Positions 10,974 to 23,002 of a stretch of 64,000 nt of DNA are shown here, in pieces. The stretch lies in NCBI GenBank assembly GCA_035771175.1, contig CM069589.1:30572201-30636200 (forward strand), in the 5' to 3' direction. Below the pieces are notes generated by a model, which did not search any database, was not told the DNA's origin, and saw nothing but the letters and a program-made list of their open reading frames with translations. Source of the DNA: Paratinospora sagittata (taxonomy: Eukaryota > Streptophyta > Magnoliopsida > Ranunculales > Menispermaceae). Within the stretch, counting starts at the first letter, position 1. Each line of letters begins with the position of its first letter. A program made the position numbers and the translations under genes.

Positions 10974-11890
10974 TTCACATTGATCTTTCCAGACCAACCA
11001 AAACCAAAACCAAAAGCTTAGGTGGTAAATCATATGTGTTTGTGATTGTTGATGACTTTACTCGATTCACATGGGTATTTCTATTAGCTCATAAATCTGA
11101 TGCTTGTGAAACATTTATAAAATTCTGTAAGAGAGTCAAAAATGAAAAGGGTCACAAAATCAACATAATTAGGAGTGATAGAGGTGGTGAATTTGTCAAT
11201 AAAAATCTCGAAGAATTTTGTAACAATCAAGGTTATACTCACCATCTATCAACCCCTAGGACACCACAACAACATGGTGTAGTTGAGGGAAAGAATAGAA
11301 ATCTGCAGGAAATGTGTAGAACCATGCTCAATGGGTATAACACTGCAAATCATTTTTGGGGTGAAGCTATAAACACTGCCTGCTATGTGATAAACCGTGT
11401 TCTGATTAGAAAAGATTTGAATAAAACTCCATGTGAACTATGGAAGGGTAGAGTTCCCAACATCAGTTACTTCCGAGTATTCGAATGTAAATGTTTTATT
11501 CTCAATGATAAAAACAATTTAGATAAGTTTGAACCTAAATCAGACATAAGAATATTCTTAGGAAATTCTTCTCACAATAGAGCCTACAGAGTTTTCAACA
11601 AATCTAATCAAACTGTAGAAGAATCAATTCATATAAATTTTGATGAAAGTGTTAAAAAGAAAAGTCTTGAGGATAAATTTAAGCAATTAAATTTTGATGA
11701 CGATAAACCCAAGACAACCAAGGTTATAGATCTTGAGCCTGAACCATCTTTAGAATCTTCTAAAAGCTCTAGACTGTTTCAAGGTCTTTCCCAATATCAA
11801 ATTTTAGGAGATCCACGAAAGGGTGTATCCACTAAAGCTTTAATACAAAAAGATCAAGATCTTGTTGCTTTTGTATCACAATTTGAACCA
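10973..11890 (+). pseudogene. Integrase of element A
   Basis: The catalytic triad is visible: D in HIDLS (10982-10984), D in RSDRGGEF (11177-11179) and E in HGVVEGKNR (11285-11287), the copia D-D35-E arrangement. The conserved NHFWGEAINTACYVINR and TPCELWKGRVPNISYFRVF blocks follow, then the C-terminal RVFNKSNQTVEESIHINFDE. The main open frame (11036-12115) has no ATG that corresponds to a true start, because the protein was part of a polyprotein. The role is insertion of element cDNA into host DNA. The core looks intact at the residue level although the polyprotein is broken on both sides. Confidence 0.88.
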
Positions 11891-12710
11891 ATTAAAGTGG
11901 AAGAGGCACTGAAAGATGAAAACTGGATTCTTGCCATGAAAGAAGAACTAGGACACTTGGTGCGAAACAAAGTATGGGAATTAGTTCCTAGACCTTTTTA
12001 TCAATCTGTTATAAGAACCAAATGGATCTTTAGAAACAAAAAGAATGAACAAGGTATCATTGTCCGAAATAGGCTAGATTGGTTGCATAAGGGTACAACC
12101 AAGAAGAAGGCATAGGCTTCGAAGAAGGCATAGGCTTCGAAGAAGCCTTTGCCCCGGTAGCCAGATTCGAGGCAATAAGAATGTTACTTGTCTATGTTTG
12201 TTACAAGGATTTTCCCTTATACCAAATGGATGTAAAGAGTGCTTTTCTAAATGGATACATCAACGAAGAGGTATATGTAGAACAACCTCCAGGGTTTGAG
12301 GATGCTCAAGACCTGGAATATGTGTTCAAACTCTACAAAGCCTTATATGGATTATGACAAGCTCCAAGAGTTTGGTATGATCGACTAAGTTCATTTCTTT
12401 TAGATCATAATATTCAAAAAGGAAAACTTGATCCAACTTTGTTTATCAAACATCACAATCACAATATGCTTATTATTCAAATTTATGTGGATGACATCAT
12501 TTTTAGTGCATCGAACAAAGAACTATGTGATGAGTTTTCAAAATTAATGCAGAAGGAATTTGAAATGAGTATGATGGGAGAACTTGCATACTTTCTCGGC
12601 TTACAAATTAAGCAAATGCCGAAAGACACCTTCATAAGCCAATCAAAGTATGCTAAGGAAATGGTAAAAAAGTTTCAAATGCATAATTTGAAATAGATTG
12701 ATACTTCCTG
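11891..12710 (+). pseudogene. Reverse transcriptase of element A
   Basis: The domain begins with EALKDENWILAMKEELGHLV and carries VIRTKWIFRNKKNEQG. An in-frame TAA (12088-12090) then stands where related elements have VAQGYNQ. An 18-base tandem duplication (about 12104-12142) repeats the EEGIGF codons. [20 protein letters not shown] and [13 protein letters not shown] blocks follow, with a TGA (12355-12357) replacing the CGA of LRQAPR. The active-site YVDD is intact at 12484-12495. A TAG breaks the frame near 12694. The enzyme once copied element RNA to DNA in the particle; this copy cannot be translated through. Confidence 0.9.
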
Positions 12711-13420
12711 TACCTCTGCAATCAAATTAGGTAAGGATGAAATAGGTAAATCAATTGATTCAAAACTTTATAGATGCATGATTAGAAGTCTTTTGTACCT
12801 AACAGCAAGCCGACCTGACATCATGTTCAGTGTCTGTCTTTGTGCAAGATTTCAATCTGAACCTAAAGAATCTCATTTAAAATGTGTCAAACAAATATTC
12901 AGATACATAAATGGCACAACATACTTAGGAATTTGGTATTCCAAAGGTACTACTTTTGATCTCAGAAGTTATGTGGACTCTGATTAAGCCGATAGTCTAA
13001 CTGATAGGAAAAGTACCTTCGGATTTTGTCACTTTCTTGAAAATTCTTTGATTTCTTGGTTTTGCAAAAAATAACATTTTGTGGCATTATCCACAGCTAA
13101 AGCAAAATATGTTGTAGCTGGAAGTTGTTGTTCTCAGGTTCTTTACAAGAAACAACAACTTCAAGATTATCAAATATTTATTCAATGTGCTGAAATTTTA
13201 TGTGATAATACTAGTGCTATTAACATATCTAAAAACCCTGTACTGCACTCCCGAACTAAGCATTTTCAAATAATACATCACTTTTTACGGGATCATGTGC
13301 AAAATGGAGAAGTCATATTACCTCATATTGGCTGACATATTTACTAAAGCCTTACCAAAAGACCAGTTTGTTCAGATTCGCAAAGAGCATGGGATGTTCT
13401 CTGAGACTGATCTGTGATAC
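12711..13420 (+). pseudogene. RNase H of element A, degenerate
   Basis: The blocks [47 protein letters not shown] and ISWFCKK mark the copia RNase H. Stops follow YVDSD (12985-12987) and the KK of WFCKK. The catalytic-region motif written AEAEY in element B has become AKAKY (13093-13110). The 3' part (LHSRTKHFQIIHHFLRDHV) is recognisable, but a gap after HIG removes the GTKEQL-type segment that B retains. Confidence 0.85.
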
Positions 13421-13464
13421 TTTGATACTTACCTCTATATGGGGAGGTATATTTCATGCTACTT

Positions 13465-13702
13465 TACTTTTTTTGATGTTTCAAAAGGGGGAGAAAGTAC
13501 TATCATTGAAGCATCATAAACTCAGGGGGAGTTTAACACTAAGGGGAATTCTTAGTGATATTTTATGTATATTCCTTGGTAATACACTCATATCATTTGA
13601 AATAAGGAACATTAGTATTGCATCTCATGCATACACGTATCATTTTATTAGCTTGCTTCAAAGCCTACAGTAATTTGTTTGAAATCATAAAAGAGGGAGA
13701 GA
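13465..13702 (+). other. Multiple polypurine tracts between pol and 3' LTR of A
   Basis: Four G-rich purine runs are spaced through this stretch: AAAAGGGGGAGAAAG (13484), a CAGGGGGAG run (13522), AAGGGGAA (13541) and AAGAGGGAGAGA (13691), the last directly abutting the LTR. Element B has the same set in 34975-35210. Multiple tracts at this place are a Sirevirus hallmark; the last would prime plus-strand synthesis. Confidence 0.75.
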
Positions 13703-15706
13703 TAGTTGAACCAGTTATCCTCATGTCCCTTACTAGAATATGTCCCTATTATGAAAGACTTTGATGATTACAAAACTACATTTTGTTTATGATATTACTG
13801 CACATATGGCATATCTAATCTCACTTGAAGGTTTCAAAGACTCAATGATGCATGGCGAATGTATTAAAAGATCTTCTTGAAGACCATGACCGTTTGAAGA
13901 TGTTTAGTTGTATGATTACATTATGATAGGTTGTAGGACCTTCTTTGTCATGTGATTCAGCAATATGCATGCCTGCATGTTTTAATCGATCGGTTGCATA
14001 TTCGATTTAATCCGACTACATTGTGTTTTATCGAGAAATCAAAAATCATTTTTATAAAAGTCTTTCAGTACGCTGATGTTTTAGCAGCGCCCTCCTGGAC
14101 CTGATGAGTCAGGACACTGATAAAATATTAGGTAGCTCAAGGTTGAATTGAACTGATTAATAAGGATGCTTACTTCTTAGTAGCAACCTTTATTTTATTA
14201 ACCTTTGTAAATGTCAGGACGCTGACAAAGTTTCAGCTCACTAAAAGTTCTTTTTGTCTTTAAGTGATTTCTATCTTTAAGGACCCTGATAAGTTATAAG
14301 TTGAATAAATTATCAGGACGCTACTTGTGTAGGAGCACCCTCATCTTTAGAATCAACTTAAATAACTTTCAGGACGCTTACCGTCCGTCAACGCACTTAA
14401 CATTGTTTTTAATAATTCGGGACGCTTACTCTTGAGTAGCACTCTCGTGTGTTAAATATTTTAAAACAAAACAAGACGCTTACAGTGAACTAGCGCCATC
14501 ACTATTTGAGTCGTTCAGTTATCAAAGTAAATCATGACGCTTACTATTTAGAAGCGCCTCACTTCATTGTTTGGTAGGACACTGATGTCCTATGAGCGCC
14601 CTTAAAAGAACAAAAAGACAGAAAAGATATTTTTGCTATTCTGACTCTATTGCTATTTTTGTTAACCATTTCAGAAACGTATGAATACTTTTCAGAACTT
14701 TTCAAAATCATACAATAACTTTTTCAAAACTTTTTAAACGTTCTAAAAACTTCGTCAGAACATTCCTCTTTCATGAAAGGATCAGATGATTAAGGTGCAA
14801 TCGCCGTAATATGCATTGAGCTGAATCGATCCATTTCGGGAAAGAATGTTAACATTATATTTGAAATAAGCTAGAGTGCCAAAATCATCAAGTCCATTGC
14901 GCCTTCGTTATTCCTATATATACATGCTGCCTTTGAGCAGAAAAACCACTAATGAAATACGAAACTGATATTCATTCAAAACGTATTAACAATTTTCATT
15001 TGTGTTAAACACTTTTTGAAAGTTAGTCTTCTTTCACTTGCGCTTGATCTTACGATCTTTTGAAAGAAAAACCTAAAGTCTTATGGGTTGATTGATCATC
15101 ATCTTCATTATTTTGAAAACCCATTGAAGAAGACAAAACCTCTTTGAACCTGCTTTCAGCATAAACTTTATCATATATATTTTGCTGAATCTGTGATAAA
15201 AAAAAGGTTCAATCCAAAGTTTTGTAAGTATTACTTTGATTCTGAGTAAAGGGAATCATATCTCATCTTGTATTTAGTTTGTGGTGACTGGTAAGTCGCT
15301 GAGTTAGAGCAAGCATTGCCCAAAGTTAAGAATAGGTTCTTTCTCACGTGTAAGTAGAGAATATGTCCTCTCACACCCGCAAGTTGAGAAATGGTCCTCT
15401 CACACCCGAAAGTTGAGAAATGGTAGTTCTCACACCTGTAAGTTGAGAAAGTTTACCAGTTTAATCTTTACCCGTAAGAAGGTCCATAGTGGAGTTTGAA
15501 CAAATCCTAACTGAGGAGGTTAGGTAGTGGATCTAAGCGCGGCCGAACCACTATAAATCTTGCCTGCATTGTCTCATTTACATTTTCTATATTTGATTGT
15601 TATACTTTCTTTAATTTGCTTTCATTATTCCGCACAATTTTAAGAATGGTTAAAATCTGCTAAGTGTCCAATTCAACCCCCCCTCTTGGACGTATCTGGG
15701 CCAACA
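13703..15706 (+). repeat. 3' LTR of element A
   Basis: Collinear with 5351-7367. The first bases read TAGTTGAACC, so the terminal TG is mutated, and it ends CCAACA at 15706. A cleaner TATA-like TATATATA lies at 14915-14922, followed by the same palindrome and hairpin modules as the 5' LTR. Confidence 0.92.
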
Positions 15707-15711
15707 GATAC

Positions 15712-16285
15712 GAGACCAACAACAATTATTATTCTCTTCCTTCTTTGGTTTGGAGAGGAAGTACGATGATCTGGCCTCAAATGTCCGTGCTCATGGAGTT
15801 TTGGTCCAAATTATTCTTGATCAACTACCGATTGAGGAGCCACATGAGTACAACTTTAGTTAGGAGGATGCTTTTGGCGACAGAGAGCAGCCCGTACCAT
15901 CATCAAGTTTTCATTAGCGTGCTTCACTTTTTCGTCCCGATTCAACTTACGATGCCTTCTCCAATTCTCCACCAATGACCACTGTTTTAGCTCCGATCCC
16001 TTTATCAACTGCACCTCCAAGGATTCCCACTCCCAGAATGCATCCTTCGTTCGCTTTGGCTGACTCGGCTCTGGATCTAGTTCTGTCACTTCCGCGCATT
16101 TCTCCACCATCTCCGGGACGTGATCTTGTTATCCACTCCAACTCCAGTTCGGCTACCTCATCTGCTGCCACCCATACCTGATGCAGATGCTGGTACCACC
16201 CCGGCCGTGGACGATGCCTTGACTTTACCTGACATATTCACTGGGCTAGGATCTCTTGATCCTCGATCGTCACTTGCGTCATAGG
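15712..16285 (+). pseudogene. E1 fragment: C-terminal part of the env-position ORF, right piece
   Basis: Continues the E1 reading interrupted at 5350 and aligns with 29091-29655 of E2 (shared words such as GAGAGGAAGTACGATGATC and CCGATTGAGGAGCCACATGA). Encoded features that can still be followed include ERKYDDLASNVRAHG (a helical, coiled-coil-like stretch) and a Pro/Ser-rich tail. Frameshifts and stops prevent translation as one piece. Confidence 0.8.
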
Positions 16286-16777
16286 CACACCCTCCCTTTT
16301 TGATGTTTCAAAATGGGGAGAGATTAGTATGATTGGTCTGATTGCTAAATAATTTTATGCACACACATAGGGGGAGAGTTTATACACTCAGGGGGACTGT
16401 TTGGAATATTGGATATAGACAAGATCTATGTTTTCTGTATTTTTTGTTCACACTTACGTATCTTTGTGTATTTTTGTCATTTTTGTTTGATCTTTTGATG
16501 TACACATTGATGATCACATGCATATGTTCTGACTTGATTATATTGGTATACATGTATATTTTTGGTCGGGATCATATGCCTGAGTATGTTTGTGTTGGTA
16601 TCTGATTGATTTTTCTCCACATGGTATTAAATGTTAAATCATTTATTAAGTGGTATTTTCTTGAAAATAACATGATAAAATTATGCATTTAACTCATTCA
16701 TTCATTTGTGACATCATGCTTCATGTTTTAATGAGGACAATATTGAATGTGCTTGAAATCACAAAAAAGAATGAGAT
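16286..16777 (+). other. Multiple polypurine tracts and 3' untranslated region of E1
   Basis: AT-rich spacer with no gene. Purine tracts occur at about 16313 (AAAATGGGGAGAGA), 16369 (ATAGGGGGAGAG), 16391 (CAGGGGGA) and 16764-16777 (AAAAAAGAATGAGA), the last touching the LTR start. The same tracts occur in E2 at 29677-29691 and 63330-63360. Confidence 0.7.
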
Positions 16778-17475
16778 TGTTGATGTAACTACTCTCACCC
16801 GGTTTTGTTTTGATGATTACAAATAACATACCTGTGTTATGTAATCTCTTTGACGTAGTTGTTTTAATGCAAACTAGATATATCAATTGGACTCAACTGC
16901 ATTCTCAAAGCGTGTGGAAGGAACAACACCTCATGAAGATTCAAGAGTTTCATGGTTGTATTTCTTTAGAATCTTTTTGTTGTAGAATTAACATTTACAT
17001 GTTCCAACCCCACATGATTTGTATCTTTTGAAAATTCATGCATATAGTTTATAATTCTCATGCATATACTTTATTATGTGATTAATCATGCATGCACACA
17101 TATTAGTTTGTTAATTATGCTATCACATGATAAGAACTTCTCATCATGCATATATTTATTTGTGATCAACATGCATTACTTTCACCAACTTTGCATAGTT
17201 TTATCGTTTTACGTAAAATGTTCTGATTGTCTTTAATCATTGGTTTAATCGATCAAAGTATTAATGTTTAACCTTGATTATTGTATCTCAATTGTGTCAA
17301 AATGTTTTTAAAATGTTAATCTATGTTTTTTACTGTGTCCTAAACCCAATTGGATCAAAAATCGAGTTTCTACCACTTCATAGTGAAGGAACGTGTTGCT
17401 GGTTGAAGGAACTTGCTCTCGAACATTTTTTCCGAGAATCAGAATTTTTTATCAGGGTTTAAGGAACACGCTTCG

Positions 17476-20469
17476 TGGTGACCCCACACCCCAGACTGCC
17501 ATCCCTCACGGATTGGCGTGCAGAATGTTGGGGTGGGACTCCCGACCTAGGCATCCACGACACCTCAAATCATCCCATGAGATGATCGAGACCCTACAAG
17601 CCTCAACCAGACTCTTCATAGAGTCCCCAAATTTTTTTTTTCTGAATCATAACAATAACCACCTGATGCTGATAGACTTAACAGTCCTACAATCATCAAT
17701 TACAGCCACATGAATCAACATAATAATAATCTCTCAATAACCATAAGATAATGATCATAATTCTCAAGATAAAGCAAGATAGTCTAAGGAAACATGCCTA
17801 GACTCGTCATCGTCAAATGTCCAAGGCCCATGGCCAATATACAACAACAATAAATAACTCTCCTCACCATCTAGGTCTGACATGTGTTATAGATTACATA
17901 TGTATCAAAATAAAAAAAACAATACACATGTAATAAAAGACATCCATCACCATACACAAAACCTAGACTCAAGTCAGGATGTCTCTAGCTTCGCAATGGC
18001 TAGGTCCTCAAGAAAACGCAATGCCTTTGCCCTTATCTAAAGGACTTGAAAAGAGAGTGAGAGGGTGAGCCAACTATGCCCAATGAATAGTGTTAATTTA
18101 TGCCATCAATTATACATCAATAAAATTCATATATGCACATGCATGAAATAATGCTCATGAGTATGTGAAACATAAAAACACATAGTAAAATAAGCATTTT
18201 CATTTCCATGCATTTCAAAACCATTCATTTCCACCTCTAGAGAAGTCAGCTTGGCAACATGCACAAACTTCCTAGAACATCTAGGGGGACTTAGTTTGGA
18301 ACATCCCAAGCTTCTAGAGTTTCAACATTAAAAAATCCGCCTCTAGAGAAGTTAACTTGGCAACATGCACAAGCTTCCTAGAACATCTAGGAGAACTTAG
18401 CTTGGAACATCCAAAGCTTCTAGAGTTTCAACATTCAAATCCAACTCTAGAGAAGTTAGCTTGGCAACATGCACAAGCTTCCTTGAACATCTAAGAAAAC
18501 TTAGCTTGGAACATTCAAGCTTCTAGAGTTTCAATGCATGCCAATTCAAAACACATTAAACACATGCATTTCCAAAATGATATTTCATGACTTTCAACAT
18601 ACAAGTATAAATGAATATGATGACATAAGCGATAATCATAAGGAACAACTACTCACAACCACGCCACGTAAGCAAAGCTATCCACACACGGATCAACACG
18701 AATTCCAAAGAAAATCAAGATCCTGTAAGCCATAGATCCATGCACATACATCAATTACCATGATCATCCATACATAAACAACCTAATCATGATTAATTCC
18801 CAACTCAATAAGTCCATGTGCATCTAAGCCCCATCATGAGTTCCCTTTTCTCGTGATCAACCTCAACATCCGTGTCAATCCACATATATAAAACTAATTC
18901 CAAAACCTGAGACAAATACATGGTCTAAGTCATCAATTCCAACACAAGCCCAAATCATTCTAAACCATGAAAGATTGATCAAAATCAACATAAGTTCCCA
19001 ATTCAAGCAAATACATGGCATATACCCCAATTTGGGAAAAGTCTCTACAATAGGGCATAGAGTCAAATTGAACTAACTCATTCCATTCCCATACAAATCT
19101 AACCATCATAGACTCACATTCAAACTCAATTAGGGTCAAATTAGACAATTCCCAAGTCAATTTAATCAATTGACTTGGTTTAGGCCCCAAACTTTGGGTA
19201 AAGTCCCAAAGTCAAGCCCTAGGCCAATTTTACACTACAACTAGGGTTTCCAACATGTATAACCCCTCAATTTCAGTGTCAATCATTTAGGAAGGGTCAT
19301 TTGTTCAACATAGTTGACATACAAGTTCAAAGGAAAACCCTAAGTTCACTTTCTAGGTTAAGACCATTACACATACCCTTTCCAATTTCTTGCTAGAAAT
19401 AGGGGAAAATGGTGTCATTGGGTTCCAAATCAACTTAGGAACCAAAATCCCTAACATACATCTCAGCCTTGAGGGTTTCCAACAAAACCCTAACCCATGC
19501 ACCAACCAAAAACGTGGTGAAGTGCTTGCTAATTGCACATTGGGTGTAGATCTAGGTCAAGATACCTTATTTCTATCATTTCACATCCATTCCAAGCTCA
19601 AGACATCAAAACCCTAGTTTGGGACCACCCAAAACCGTGACCCATGGAGAAAACTATACCATTAGAAAGCTTGCCCTCACCTTCAATGGTGATTTCATGG
19701 AAAGAAATAGAGAAAAACACTTACCTTAGGGTGTAAATGGTGAAGATTTCCCTTGGAAACCCTAGTTTTCCTCCCTTCTTCCTTCTCCAATTCGTCCTTA
19801 AGTCACATGGGGAAACTAGCAACCATTCCCCTCCTTTAAAACACTGAAAATTGACCATTTTTCACCCAAAAACGTGCCCAGAAAAGTGAGGAGCGCGCTA
19901 CTCCCTCACCAAGAGCACGTAAACTTCGTTTCGTCATTACGGGCTCAATACTCATCAGAATTTTGCGTATGACTAGTCGATTTCTATGTAAAAATGTGTT
20001 CTGGACTCATTTTTAACATCCTAAGGTCCATTTGATGCACCATAATTAATTACCATAAAATCAACACATATACACAACATATTCCAATATAATTGTCATA
20101 TTTACCATGTGTTGAGATACAACCTTCCCATATATCAAAAAGGTGCATTACATGGGGACATTTAATGTGGTCTTTTCAACAAGTCACAAGTCAAGATGAT
20201 GACTTGTTCAACAAGTTGCTTATATGAAACTTCTCCAACAAGCCACTCACAATAGTATTAATATGGCAAATGATATTAATGAAAATAGTAACACCACCAA
20301 TAATACTTTCTGTAATAACACCACCACCACTAATAATACTTTTTTTTTAAGAAATAATCACACATCAAACATCAAACACACAAACATACACACCAAGGCA
20401 AGCACATAGAGTTTGGGCAAAAATGCATATGGGTTATGGGTTAAATGAAATGATTTCTAGGGCGTTACA
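17476..20469 (-). mobile_element. Solo LTR I (chromovirus-like gypsy), probable minus orientation
   Basis: The roughly 3.0 kb block starts near TGGTGACCCC and ends GGGCGTTACA; read on the minus strand it starts TGTAACGCCC, a common start of Tekay/Del-like LTRs. The host LTR of E resumes right after it. A GGTGAGCC...CCCAATGAATAG passage (18065-18090) parallels similar passages in the LTRs of D and G, supporting the class. No internal domain is present. I could not find a clean 5-bp duplication. Confidence 0.7.
18234..18543. repeat. Three tandem copies of a roughly 105-bp unit inside solo LTR I
   Basis: Units start at 18234, 18340 and 18444, each opening CTCTAGAGAAGT and ending near TTCTAGAGTTTCAA. 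Each also contains the CTAGAACATCTA word and is itself partly palindromic through CTCTAGAG and CTAGAG. They are noncoding; the ORF across them on the minus strand is chance. Confidence 0.85.
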
Positions 20470-22416
20470 CTCTCCTTGTAAGAATAATGCCCTCCTATGG
20501 CATTTTTTGAGACTCAGAATTTTTCTGATCAGGGAGAAGGAACGCGCTCCTGTTGCAAAGGGAAAAATGGGAAATTTTTAAGAGTCGGTGGTGTAGAGTC
20601 AATTATTTTCATGTCCCTTACAAGAATTTGTCCGTAATATGAAAGATATTTTGATGATTACAAACCACATTTTGTTTATGATATTATAGCATACAAGGCA
20701 TATCTAATCTTACTTGAATGTTTCAAAAGAATCAATGATACATGGCGAACGTATTAAGGATTTACTTGAATACCATGATCATTTGAAGATGTTCGGTTGT
20801 ATGATTAGATTATGATATGTTGTAGAACCTTCTATGCCATTTGATTCAGCAATATGCATGATTGCATGTTTTAATCGAATTGATTTTCAATCATTTTCAT
20901 ATTTGATTTAATCCGAAAATATTATGTTTTATCCAGTTTTAATCGAGAAATCAAAAACTGTGTTCATAGAGTCTTTTAGGACGCTAATGTTGTAGTAGCG
21001 CCTTCCTGGACTTGATGAGTTAGGACGCTGATAAAATATTAGGACGCTCAAGGTTAAATTGAATTGATTCACAAGGACGCTTACTTGTAACTAGCGACCT
21101 TCCTTTAGTCGACCTTTGAAAGTGTCAAGACGGTGACTTAGTTTCATCTCGGTGAAAGTTCTCTTAGTTTTTAATTGATTTCTATCTTTAAGGACCTGAT
21201 AGTTATAAGATGAATAAACTATCATGACGCTACTTGTATAGGAGTGCCCTAATTTTTAGAATCAACTTAATAACTTTCAGGACGCTTATTTTTTCTCAGC
21301 GCACTTAATACTGTTTAAGTTTGTTTTAAAACAAAGTAGGACGCTTACTTATGAGTCACCCTGGTGCGTATATGTATTTTTAAAACAAAGCAGGACGCTA
21401 ACTGTCAAAGTAGCGTCCTCATGATTTAAGTCGTTTAATCGTCAAAGTAAATCAGAATGCTTACAATTTAGTAGTGCCCTCACTTCACTGCTCAGCAGGA
21501 CGCTTATGCTTCATGAGCGCCCTCAAGGAACAAAATGACAAAGTTGATATTAAGTGTCAAGACACTAATTCAACAACGTTACTGTTTTGACACTATTACT
21601 GTTAACTTTTTTCAGAACCGTACGAAAGCTTTTTAGAACTTTTCAGGATAGAACAACAATTTTTTTTAGAACTTTTTAAACGTTCTAATACTGTGTCAGA
21701 ACATTCTTTTTTCATGAATGATTAGATGATTCAGGTGCTTTCGTCGATATATGCACAGTGCTGAATTGATCCATTTCGGGAAAAAATGTAGACGTTGTAT
21801 TTGAAATGATCTAGAGCGCCAAAATTCACCAAGTAATGGTCCCTATGTTATTTATATATATATATATGTGCTGCCTTAGAACAGAAACACAACAAATCAA
21901 TACGAAAACTGATATTCATTCAAAAACATATTAACAGTTTTCACTTGTGCGAGAAACTTTTAAAGTTAGTTGTCGACTCCTTGTGCTTGAACTTACGATC
22001 ATTTTTGAAAGAAAAACATCAAGTCTTCTGGATTGATTAATCTTCATCTTCATCATTATCAAAATCCATTGAAGAAGACAAAAGCTCTTTGAACCTATTT
22101 TCAGCAAAACTTCATCATACATATTTTGCTGAATATGTGGTAACAGAAGGTTCAATCCAAAGCTCTGTAAGTATCGCTTTGATTCTGAGTAAAGGGAATC
22201 ATATCTCATCTTGTATACAGTTTGTAGTGACCGGTTATGTCACACCCTGGGTTGCACGGCGTGCCCCCTACCCAGGTGCGGGCGCACCCCCTCGGGGCGA
22301 ACGCCTAGCCATTATGGATCCATAATATTGTCCCATCTCGGCCAGCCACGCCACACAAGTACGCCGGACACCGAGATCATTTATCCATATTATTCACACT
22401 CCCATGAATAATATAG

Positions 22417-22505
22417 GGCCTCCCTCAAGTTCGAACTCGCAACCTCTTCCTCATAAGGTTAGATTTCGCAACTTGAGTACCCATTGAGCCATTATAAGGC
22501 CTTTT
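22417..22505 (-). repeat. tRNA-derived SINE-like module 1
   Basis: The minus strand reads an A-box-like TGGCTCAATGGGT (22479-22491) and, about 40 bases on, a B-box-like GAGTTCGAACTT (22428-22439), the spacing of an RNA polymerase III internal promoter in tRNA-derived SINEs. It cannot fold as a normal tRNA gene from what I can see (no clear acceptor stem), so I call it SINE-like. Confidence 0.55.
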
Positions 22506-22691
22506 TGTCACACCCTGGGTTGCACAGCGTGCCCCCTACCCAGGTGCGGGCGCACCACCACGACCTCAGCCGTGTGGCGAACGCCTAGCCATTATGGATC
22601 TATAATATTGTCCCATCTCGGCCAGCCACGCCACACAAGGACGCCGGTCACCGAGATCATTTATCCCCCTGCACAATCCGCAGCACAGGGA

Positions 22692-22783
22692 GGGCCTCCC
22701 CCAAGTTCGAACTCGCAACCTCTTCCTCATAAGGTTAGATTTCGCAACTTGAGTACCCATTGAACCATTACATAAGGCCTTTT
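22692..22783 (-). repeat. tRNA-derived SINE-like module 2
   Basis: A second copy of the module: A-box-like TGGTTCAATGGGT at 22755-22767 and B-box-like GAGTTCGAACTT at 22702-22713 on the minus strand. It shares long stretches with module 1, including GCGAAATCTAACCTTATGAG, so the two arose by duplication. Confidence 0.55.
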
Positions 22784-23002
22784 TGTCACACCCGTGCCCC
22801 CTACCCAGGTGCGGGCGCACCACCGCAGTGGAGAACGCCTAGCCATTATATATCCACAGTATTGTCTTCATTGGGGTCCACAGAACACTGCACGCACCCA
22901 ACGACCTTTGTCCTTTCCCTGTGCAGTGGCGTTCTCCACTGCGGTGGTGCGCCCGCACCTCGGTAGGGGGCACGCTGTGCAACCCAGGGTGTGACAGGTT
23001 AG

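Larger units (their letters stand above)
5351..15706 (+). mobile_element. Element A: Ty1/copia Sirevirus-like retrotransposon, near full length
   Basis: The element is 10.36 kb with two LTRs of about 2.0 kb, an initiator-Met primer site, and gag, protease, integrase, reverse transcriptase and RNase H in copia order. Perfect GATAC duplications flank it (5346-5350 and 15707-15711), and removing it restores a sequence collinear with E2 at 29070-29095. Its two LTRs differ at roughly one base in ten over the first 280 bases, counted by eye. Stops and frameshifts occur in every domain and a solo LTR interrupts gag, so it is dead. Several polypurine tracts and palindrome-rich LTRs point to the Sirevirus group. 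Confidence 0.92.
22238..22996. mobile_element. 759-bp foldback element with internal tandem units and SINE-like modules
   Basis: Begins TGTCACACCCTGGGTTGCAC and ends with its inverse complement, closing GGTGTGACA. Perfect GGTTA duplications flank it (22233-22237 and 22997-23001). Inside are three head-to-tail units starting TGTCACACCC at 22238, 22506 and 22784. The third contains 46-base near-perfect inverted arms (22793-22839 and 22928-22973). The first two each include a minus-strand tRNA-like region. No transposase is present, so it would be non-autonomous. The superfamily is uncertain; 5-bp duplications do not single one out. Confidence 0.8.

Noticed and set aside
13368..13673. ORF conserved between A and B (35005-35205 in B)
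   Set aside because: It covers the multi-polypurine-tract spacer; similarity is explained by the two elements being one family, and the frame lacks any known domain.
22417..22783. Possible tRNA genes
   Set aside because: A- and B-box-like words exist, but I cannot form an acceptor stem or a clear anticodon arm; two near-identical copies within a repeat point to SINE-derived sequence.
22211..22994. Several ORFs on both strands over the GC-rich block
   Set aside because: They cross the inverted repeats and SINE-like modules of the foldback element; no protein family is visible and frames are set by repeat symmetry.
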